A model generated the notes under the pieces. It saw only the letters and a list, made by a program, of their open reading frames with translations. It was not told the origin of the DNA and ran no database searches. The position numbers were made by a program, and so were the translations under genes. From Omphiscola glabra (lineage: Eukaryota; Mollusca; Gastropoda; Lymnaeidae), in assembly GCA_964017045.1 (NCBI GenBank), contig OZ024806.1:4422488-4486487 (forward strand): a stretch of 64,000 bases of DNA, in the 5' to 3' direction. This document shows positions 56,084 through 64,000 of the stretch, piece after piece; the stretch's first letter is position 1; every line of letters begins with the position of its first letter.

Positions 56084-57545
56084 CTAACGGCTCCTAGCAG
56101 ATGCCAGGGCGGCCTTGAAGCTTTCGATCGTTGTTGAGTTCACGGCGGTATTGTCCAGGTTGTTCCAAGCGATTATTGTGCGTGGAAAGAATGACTGCTT
56201 ATGTTGCACTGTGTTACTCCGAGGCCCAGTGAAGCATTTGTTATTGTTCCGGGTGTAATTTCTCATGGGGTTGTCAGATGTTAAGTCAGTGTTAAGTGAC
56301 TGTTTGGCTCTAATTAATCGGCCTGGCTTCTGTGAGGTAAGATAATTGTTTGCTGGGATGGCCGGATTTAGCCCCATGACCACTTTATATAAGAATGTTA
56401 GGCGGATCTTTTCTCGTCTGTCCTAGAGAGTGGGGATGTCAAATATGTTTAAGAGGCCAGTGACGTAGCCAGGAGTGGTGGTTTTATAGTCACGTGCTAT
56501 GAAGCGCATTGCGTTACGTTGGATTCGCTCCAATTTGTCCACGTCTTGCTTGAGGTATGGGTCCCAGATGATTGCACCATATTCTAGTATCGGATGAACG
56601 AGTGCAAGATAGGCATTCCGTTTGCAGGATGTTGGGCAGTGGCGCAGATTTCTTCTAATAAAACCTGGTGTGGAGTTTGCTTTTTTTTAAAATGTTGTTT
56701 ATATCGGGTGACCATTTTAGGTTATTTGAGAAGAGATTTCCAAGGTATGGATTATTTGTTACTTGTTGAAGGATTGTCCTATTTAGAGTGTACATATAGC
56801 TTGATGTGTTTTTTTTTTGAAATGCTCATTATGTAGAATTTGGTTTCATTAAATTTCATGACCCATTTGTCTGCCCAATTCATAAGGCACTCCAAATCTG
56901 CTTGAAGTTGGTTGTGGTCATCGTAGTCGATTATCTCTCTGTATACAAGACAGTCATCTGCAAACAGCCTCACTTGAGATTTTACTGTATCAGGGAGGTC
57001 GTTTATGTGACAGAGAAAGAGAAGGGGGCCCAGTACTGTGCCTTGAGGAACTCCTGAGTCTACGGTGGCTTTTCCTTATCGGACGCCATCTACCACTACT
57101 TGCATGGTCCGTTTTGTTAGAAATGTTGAGAGCCAGGAGTGAAGGTTGCCGGTAATGCCGTAGTGGTGGAGTTTGTGTAGAAGAAGGCTGTGTGGAACAG
57201 TGTCGAAGGCCATGGAGAAGTCGAGAATTGCCATGTCGATCTGGTTACCTTTGTCATAAAAGGCAAGGAGGTCATTGGTGGTGATGATTAATTGAGTTTC
57301 TGTGGAGTATCCAGAGCGGAAACCGTGGTTTAGAGTGGTCAAAATGTTGTAGTGTTCAAGGTGGTTCATGATGTGACGACAGATGATGTGTTCCAGAATT
57401 TTGCATGGAACGGAGGTCAGGGATATTGGGCGGTGCTTTGCTGGGTTATGACGGTCACCTTTCTTGTAGGCACTAGTGATATTTGCATCAAGCCAGTCCA
57501 GTGGGAGTTTGCCGGAGTCAAGCGACTTTTGGAAAATGCGGGTGA
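56084..57545 (-). mobile_element. Jockey/CR1-type LINE, 5'-truncated, minus strand
   Basis: The minus strand carries a nearly complete reverse transcriptase: KLPLDWLDANITSAYKKGD, then HRPISLTSVPCKILEHII, FRSGYSTETQLI, DMAILDFSMAFDTVPHSLL (motif A), SGVPQGTVLGPLLFL and LFADDCLVY (the FADD catalytic motif). A C-terminal RTIIAWNNLDNTAVNSTTIE follows, ending ALASARSR and a stop near 56084. Stops (for example after VVVDGVR) and frameshifts in the region before the C-terminus show it is dead. The endonuclease half is missing; the 5' edge abuts a short gatagatagatag run at 57543-57556. The 3' UTR reaches about 55980, close to the end of the hAT. Confidence 0.9.
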
Positions 57546-57556
57546 TAGATAGATAG

Positions 57557-57949
57557 AGAGAGAAAAGATACATATATTGAAGCCAGAAACTCTAATTTTT
57601 TCTTCATATAAATATTAAGCCTTGACTGCGCCCTTTTCATGTTGTAAATTTATAGTATGATTATTTTACTATTGTTACTGGTTACCGGAAATACAAATTT
57701 TTATATAATATAATTATTAGACTAATATCTCGATAGGGAAACCCCACAAAGAATGGTGTTCCATTATATATAAATAAGAATGAGCTACGCTGACCAAAAC
57801 GCCAAAAAGACGGAACAAATTAAATACTTTCCTATTCTTAAAAACAATGATATTGAGTTTAAGTTATTTTATGGAAATCGAAATTTAAACACCCACAGAA
57901 AAATGTATGCGCTTTAAATGTATTAAATGTTAAAGCATTATTATTATAA
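57557..57949. other. AT-rich spacer
   Basis: No recognised feature. Confidence 0.5.
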
Positions 57950-58914
57950 ACCAGCGATTACACGGCATGCCTTGCAATGCCACTCAAAGGGATAACGTTG
58001 AAGTGTTTTAATTATGTTTTTTGAATTACTTTTTACATACACACAATTTTTTTTTTGTTTTTAACGTCTGGTGCGTACTCGAAGGTTTTTCAAAGCGTGA
58101 GCAGGCCACACACAGCTGTCAATGTAAAAAGCATGGATGCTCAAAATTTATTCCACAAACTTGTAGCGATTGAACCACCTATCCAATAGCTATGTTTTAA
58201 ATTATATTTATATAGCTCATTAAGTGCATATAAACAAATTAAAGCCCCCCGACCCCAAACGGAATATTGTAAAATGGCTGTACTAATTTAGAAACCTTCT
58301 TATTATGTCACATACAAACTGAAATGTCGCAGTTTTAATTTGATATAATTCCATCCACACATGCGATATCTCTGTTTGAAACTATATGTCCATAGCTCAA
58401 TAAGAAAGAAAGCGAATTTACGAACCCCGACCCCAAACGGAATATTGTAAAATGGCTGTACTTATTCAGAAACCTTTTGCGGGCGTGAACACTACAATTC
58501 ACCAAAGCATTTTGTCACACATTAATTGAAATGTTGCTATTTGTATTTCATAAAAAAAATTCCATCCACCAATGGATTAGTTCTTTTTGAAATAGTATTT
58601 ATAAAGCTCAAATAAGAAAAAACGAAGAAAGGGACGCCGGACCGGAGCGGGATGTTTTAAAAGTTTTGTAAACATTCAGAAACCTTCCCAATTGGATGAG
58701 TGACATAGAGAGGGAAATAAGATTAATATAGCTACTATAAAGGGGGAAAACGAATTTAGGGCAACTGGCCACAAACGGAATATTGTAAAATGGTTGTATT
58801 ACTTTAGAAACCTACTTATTATGTCAAACATGATCGCAATCCTATGAATGGTTTAGGAGCGCATACGGGACATACATACACACAGACATTCATTTTTTTG
58901 TAAATATAGATGAT
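57950..58914. repeat. Compound dispersed repeat, copy 2 (shorter)
   Basis: Related to 28045-30083 in the same orientation: ggcatgccttgcaatgccac at the start, internal ccccaaacggaatattgtaa, aatggctgta, cagaaaccttttgcgggcgt and gtttaggagcgcatacggga, and an end with catacatacacacagacatt and tgtaaatatagatg. It has about four internal units instead of about ten, so copy number of the internal unit varies between loci. Confidence 0.75.
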
Positions 58915-59269
58915 ACATACATTCAAAATAACAATAAAGGAATTAATTTAAATATTTTATGCCAGTTTGACAGTTATAAAATATAATTGTAATTAAAAAT
59001 TTGAGATCTAAGAATTACATCCTATTCACAATATTTCAGGAAAACACAAGCATGTGTTGTGTTTAGTGTGCTTTTAGTGTGTTGTTAATAATGCGAAATA
59101 AAATTGAAATTAATTTGTTGAAAATAAACGTGCAAATGACGTCATACCACGAATTGCTTATTTTAGCCAAAGCTCTAAGTTTCTTTGATTTAATCACCAC
59201 GCGTGACAAAAGTGATAATCTATTTTCTCTATGAAAATACGAAAATGACGTTTAAGTCAATCCGTGCAG

Positions 59270-59488
59270 TCCACTGCTGTGGCATTAAACAGAAACTCGT
59301 CCCTCTACCTCCATAGACTGCGACGAGGCCATGACAGGCAGTTCCGGCTCAAACCTGCGAGAAGCCAATACAGGAACTGTTCATTCCTGCCAAAGACAAT
59401 TAGGGACTGGAACACGCTTCCAAAAGGAACAGTTGAGGCAACAACACATGTGTCTATTGCCTCATGCCTTCCAACCCTCAGTGCATGA
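59270..59488 (+). pseudogene. C-terminal fragment of a jockey/CR1-type LINE, plus strand
   Basis: Reads RLRRGHDRQFRLKPARSQYR, NCSFLPKTIRDWNTLPKGTV and EATTHVSIASCLPTLSA then stop at 59486-59488. The S-F-x-P-x-TI-x-x-WN-x-L block is the common C-terminal signature of jockey-like polymerases and matches SFFPRTIIAWNNL in the LINE at 56 kb. No upstream polymerase is seen, so it is heavily 5'-truncated. The 3' UTR may run to about 59760. Confidence 0.75.
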
Positions 59489-59769
59489 TACCCTCAATAC
59501 GTTAGTAAATAGCCTTTGCAACTAGTGAAATATCCTCATCAACACCAGGCTCAGAAACATTTTAAATCCCCTCTACATGCACAAGAGCCAAAATGATTAA
59601 TACATTGATCGTGGGTCCTTAATAAATAGAGGAAGTGCAAGAAACTCTATAGCCAAATAACATTCCCTAATGCACTTATCCCTCATCCAAATAATACTTT
59701 AATTGTGCCCTAGGCAGCACAAGATACGCTTCAGAATAAAGGAATGAGTTTGATGAATAGTTAACCTTC

Positions 59770-60735
59770 GGGGCTAGCAAATAGGGTGTGTGTGGTGATC
59801 TGACTTATGATATATTAGTGAGGAGTATCTCTCTTATGAGAACTCCTCTTGGCCCTCATCTAGGGATTCATTAATTAAGCCAAATTACCACAAAGACATA
59901 ATAACCTATTTATAATATACATATAGTATAGAATGAAACGAAGTCTTGGTTAAAGAAGAAAATAACTACAAGTATGTATTGAATAATATTTACAAATTTC
60001 TCCGTAATACACTCTTGGTGATTAATATATATACATCAAAAAGATTTGCGCTAATTAGAATTATACAGATAGTTCAAAACAATGCAAGTGTCACTAACAT
60101 ACGACGGTATCATCATTATAAATGCTATATTGCTCAAGGTTCTAGGTTTAATCTTTGGTGACTTATCCTTTATAGTTTCAATGAGGATCTTGGTGGATTA
60201 CAAAATGTGGGAGTTCCTTCTGTTCCAGAAGCGTGTCCCTGTTCCGGTCTTCAGAGTTGTCCCAAGCGTAGCGAAGTCGGAGTTCCCGGTCGTAGATTAA
60301 GTGGGATCTCTGCGATGGGGACAATGACTCTCCAGCGATGAATCGTGGTAGTAAGAGTCCCTGGATCTCGAAGTCCTAGTAGCCGTCAGGTAGTTTGGTG
60401 TAGGACGTAAATAAATCCCCTAGTTCCAGCTTCACGGTCAGTGTGTCCAGTAATAGAAACCAGGTAGTACTCCAGGTAGTAGTCGCAGTTAATGATCACG
60501 CTAATGAAGTCCTAAGTCTAGTTCCTTCCAGCGTCCACAGTCAAGTGATCAGTGCTATTTGGTGTAAGATTGCAATAACAACAAGGGACGTTATCCGCTT
60601 TCTGCCTCCAGGGGGAGGAATGTCATTATTTTACAAGGGTTTCCAAGGGCGGATTTATGATGGAAGAATTTTACAAAGTCCAGCCTCAGATCGTCACAGT
60701 GTGTACATCTTTACGTGGATGACATTATTTTAGAT
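59770..60735. other. Unassigned, moderately GC-rich block
   Basis: From about 60160 the sequence is richer in G and C than its surroundings, with gtagt/ccaggtagt repeats near 60460-60480. The short frames in it do not resemble proteins I know. It could be an LTR or other non-coding part of a transposon, but no terminal repeats were identified. Confidence 0.3.
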
Positions 60736-60739
60736 GCAA

Positions 60740-61237
60740 TGATATTACAGTTGTGAAAAAGATATGTTTCATACTCTTGTTTACAAATAAACATGTTTAC
60801 CAACTTAAAATATCAATGACTTTAACAAAACGTGGGTACATTTACATAAGTATACCCCTGATAATCAACACCCAATCATTTTCACGCGTAAAAATTTACT
60901 TTTGAAATAGCTGAGACAGGTTATGAGTTTGTTTAAAAATCTGAAAATATATTTGTGTTTTTCCTTTGCGAAAATTAAAGTGCGCGTATGTATATTTTTT
61001 TTACTGAGATTGATAACATTGTTGAACTAAGTCACGCAAGGCTGTTACAGACGTGAAGAAAGGTTAAGAGATTTTATTTAGATAAAGGAAAAAGTAAAAA
61101 AAAACAACACAAATATTTGTTTACATTTTTAAAAGAAATTATCCAAATATCAAATTCTTTTTAAATCAAATATAAGTAAAATGGTTTTTAGATTTTTTAG
61201 GTAAATTTAAGATTTGTGTTATTATTATTTTGACTTG
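60740..61237. other. AT-rich spacer
   Basis: No recognised feature. Confidence 0.5.
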
Positions 61238-61245
61238 GTTTTATG

Positions 61246-63659
61246 CAGTGTTTCTTTCAGAAATTTTCCCCGAGGGGGCACTTTTGACGTTGGGGGGGGG
61301 CAGTGCCAGTTTTTCAGTGGCCAGAGGCGTAGCTAAGGGGTGGCAGATGGGACATATGTCCCCGGGCGCCAGACTAGCGGGTGCATCTAATGGGCTATAG
61401 TGTTAATGGATGAAAATAATAGGTTTCAGAGTTTAGCGGGGGGGGGGGGGGTTAAAAATGAATCTTGTCCCCTGTCATCAAGACTCACGTCAGTGACGTA
61501 GAAGTGGGGGGGCGAACATTTGGTCTTTCCAGGTGTCATTTTTTCTTTATATAGAGCGGCGGGATTTTCGGACATCTTTAAGCAAATTATAGTAGTCTAA
61601 ATTTCTTAATTAATATTTCAATCAACTGAATATTGAGAATTGAAACTTTAATAATTTATGCGATAAAAAATCACACATTAATAAATATATGAGTCTTTTG
61701 TAAACAGTTCTTGACTTCTGAACAAACATGTCGGTTACATATGATTTATAAATAAAAACCAATTTTGAAAACCCATAAAGATATAGTCTTTAGCCTTTTG
61801 TACAGAAAAGCTTTTTTTCTTTTTGACTTTGGTGAAACTTGGAAATATTTTGAAATAAACGTATGTTTTTGGTTTTTCTTTTTCGTTCAAAATTTAAAAC
61901 TATTTTAACATTTCTTTTTTGGGATGGATACCTTTTTCGGAAGGAATTTTTTTCTTCATTTTAAAAATATTTTGTAGTAAATTCATTATTTTTATGTAGT
62001 TGATCCCAAAAATATTTTAAAATAATAACTTTAAAAATACATTACTTTTCAATTTTTAAAAAAATGTTTGCATACCACACTTAGTCAAGCAGAGACGTTG
62101 CTTGACTCTTTATGGCACCCGTGCTACTTTTCGTTTTTTTCCTTCCCTACTTAGCAGTAAAAGTTGATAATTTAATGTAATTACAGCCCAACTTTAAGCC
62201 CCTAAAATATACGAGGACCCATGCAGCTATGTAGGTTGCAGACCTCACACGATGGCTCTTAGGTCAAATGATACATAAAATCTTAACTAGCATCTCTCCC
62301 GTTTCTCTACAGTTAAGTGTTTAATGATGCGAAACTAAATTTAACTACGGTATGTAAAAAAAAAATGCATTCTTGCATTTTGAATTTATCTAAAAATTTC
62401 CGGGGCCTATAAAGTTTAAAGGGGCGAGTCTAAGCTAAGGAGTATCTCTCGATAAAAAACATACCCTAAGGGCCCCCAATTGGACTGAATTTATTTAATA
62501 TTGTGCTGGTGTAAGAGTTAGTGATGTCCTGTTATTATCGTTATTTCTAGCGCTTCCCACCCAAATGTCTGAAATGTTTACATCAGTGGCGCTTCATACC
62601 ATTTAGGGCCCTGGCCTGCTCCACCCCATTCTTTCATTGGGATCGATCCATCGCTTTACACCTCCATGTGCGAACCCCAACCTTTGTAAGCCCTTCTCTA
62701 CATCGTCAATCCATCTCAGTCTTGGTCGACCAGTGAGCCGTCTGCCTCTATGTTTCTGCCTGTAGATCGTTTTTGTTGCTCCAGAATCCGGCATCCTTTC
62801 AATTTGTCATGCCTAGGGCAGTCTGCCTTTTTTTTATATTGCTGTGACTATGGATGAGTATTTGTACAATTGATATAGCTCTTAGTTTGTACGTATTCCC
62901 AAAACAAAATTGTCTATCATCGGGTCATATATTTAGCAGGTTCTCTGCTTTTCTGGTAGGAACCAAGTATCACTACTGGTCTTGTGATAGTGGTGTATAC
63001 TGCCTTCTTTGTTCCCTTAGCGATATTTTTGCTTTGTTGTAGCTTTTGTAAATTGAAATAAGAACGGTTGCATGCTGTTATTCTTTCTTGCACCGTACCT
63101 CCAATTGTATTTCCTCTTGCTTATTTATAGTCCCCCCCCCTAGATATTTGAAAGTAGCTACCCTCTCAAAGGCGTAGATGTTCATATTGATGAAGTCATC
63201 AGTGCGTATTTCCTGACATTATCATAAATATTGCCTTCGCTTTATTTACATCAAGACCAGCTTTGACCGTTACATCTTCAAGTTCCCTGAAAGTTCTAAT
63301 TATATCACCAATGCTGTATCTACCAAGTAGCGCTATATCGTCTGTGTAGGCCAGGTATTGCAGTGGCTGGCTTTATAAAGTTCCTTATGGTTGTTCTGTA
63401 CCACCTCTCAGGTGCTCACACGTATGTTTCTAATGCTTTTTTCTAAAGTGATGTTGAAAATGATACACATATTTCCTTGTCTGAGGCCCAGATTGATTGG
63501 GAACTCCCTCAAGTACTCCCTCTGTACATTGATTCTACTTTTGTAGTTATCCATCGTCATATGTATTTAATTTTTTTTTCTTACACATTTTCCCCCGGGG
63601 GGCACTTGACTTGCTCCGGGGGGGCAGTACCCCCGGAGGTATGCCTGAAAGAAACACTG
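61246..63659. mobile_element. 2.4-kb hAT element with perfect 8-bp target duplication
   Basis: Starts cagtgtttctttcagaaatt and ends atgcctgaaagaaacactg: inverted termini of the hAT type, with G-rich blocks inside each end. A perfect 8-bp direct repeat gttttatg flanks it (61238-61245 and 63660-63667). No transposase of its own is recognised. The interior holds other element ends (cagaggcgtagctaaggggt at about 61322, cagtgacgtagaagtggggg at about 61492) and a LINE remnant, so it is a nest. The same terminal sequence closes the elements at 19579 and, decayed, 36190. Confidence 0.88.
62600..63480 (-). pseudogene. LINE reverse-transcriptase remnant nested in the hAT, minus strand
   Basis: From right to left: QGNMCIIFNITLEKSIRNI (about 63480-63425), then LAYTDDIALLGRYSIGDIIR and TFRELEDVTVKAGLDVNKAK (63355-63230). 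TDD stands where a YADD catalytic motif is expected. Then comes a gap with no clear match, and a C-terminal GRRLTGRPRLRWIDDVEKGL block at 62760-62660. Frameshifts separate the pieces. It differs from the other LINEs in this window. Confidence 0.75.
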
Positions 63660-63667
63660 GTTTTATG

Positions 63668-64000
63668 TAGCGCAGTAACCCAGACTAAGTCTAGGCTCAA
63701 TGCGCTTTACATAAAAATTAGCAATTACAGAAACATATACATTTAACAACAACAATTGGTGAAAATCAGAATTTTTAGAGAAAACAAAACTTAGTTCAGT
63801 GGCAAGAAAATGAGCCGGGTAAACTTATCATTAAACACTTTCAAACACAAGACATCTAAAGATTTCATTAGTTTAGAAATCAGCTCTTTAGTGACAATAA
63901 TGATTTAATTAGAGATCATTTAGGTTTGATAAATTAAGGTAAAGTTTAAAGAAAATTGTAGTTTAGGGGCGCGAAAATGAGTGGTGTAGGTGAGCATTTT
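63668..64000. other. Right-edge sequence
   Basis: Directly after the hAT target duplication the text ctaggctcaatgcgctttac occurs; similar ggctcgaagcgcgttacaag is found near the tail of the SINE at 25.25 kb, so a SINE-like tail may be present. The rest is AT-rich with no gene seen. Confidence 0.35.

Noticed and set aside
60082..60733. Two frames of 72 and 96 codons
   Set aside because: No recognisable motif; they lie in a block that may be non-coding transposon sequence.

Overview
This window is eukaryotic and most likely comes from a gastropod mollusc, probably a heterobranch/pulmonate freshwater snail. That is an inference from four things: the AT-rich background, a multi-exon GT32-like glycosyltransferase gene with large introns, a dense mix of hAT, LINE and tRNA-derived SINE remnants, and several copies of a short hAT element whose ends look like the SPIN family, which as I recall has been reported from pond snail. 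There are no bacterial operons, CRISPR arrays, rRNA genes or functional tRNA genes.

Layout. 1-13 kb: tandem-repeat-rich DNA (29-bp array at 0.6-3.9 kb, 23-bp array at 4 kb, 55-bp array made from a LINE motif at 4.6 kb, 46-bp array at 7.3-11.4 kb), a broken LINE on the minus strand and SPIN-like MITEs. 13-15 kb: a possible small minus-strand coding exon, a third SPIN-like MITE and a 41-bp array. 15.47-39.38 kb: one plus-strand gene of eight coding exons that joins in frame with GT/AG introns into a 609-residue type II membrane glycosyltransferase-like protein. It has a degenerate first and an apparently intact (DxD) second catalytic-like domain. Its introns hold many minisatellites and a long decayed hAT transposase. 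40.0-52.4 kb: one 12.4-kb satellite of 23-bp units with a higher-order period near 4.5-4.6 kb. 52.4-64 kb: nested dead transposons: a ZBED5-like hAT interrupted by a LINE, a jockey-type LINE, a second copy of a 170-bp compound repeat, and a 2.4-kb hAT with a perfect 8-bp target duplication that itself holds a LINE.

The strongest unusual theme is how the minisatellites arise. In the glycosyltransferase gene, the exon/intron junctions after exons 2, 3 and 5 are themselves the founding sequence of tandem arrays, so each true 5' splice site is followed by decoy donor copies (two or three after exon 2, about 26 after exon 3, about 8 after exon 5). In the transposon remnants, short segments encoding recognisable protein motifs were amplified: the LINE LLYGCE-WT motif, and three separate hAT transposase motifs within one element. 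Together with the large satellite, this suggests a genome in which short local amplification is unusually frequent and captures functional sequence.
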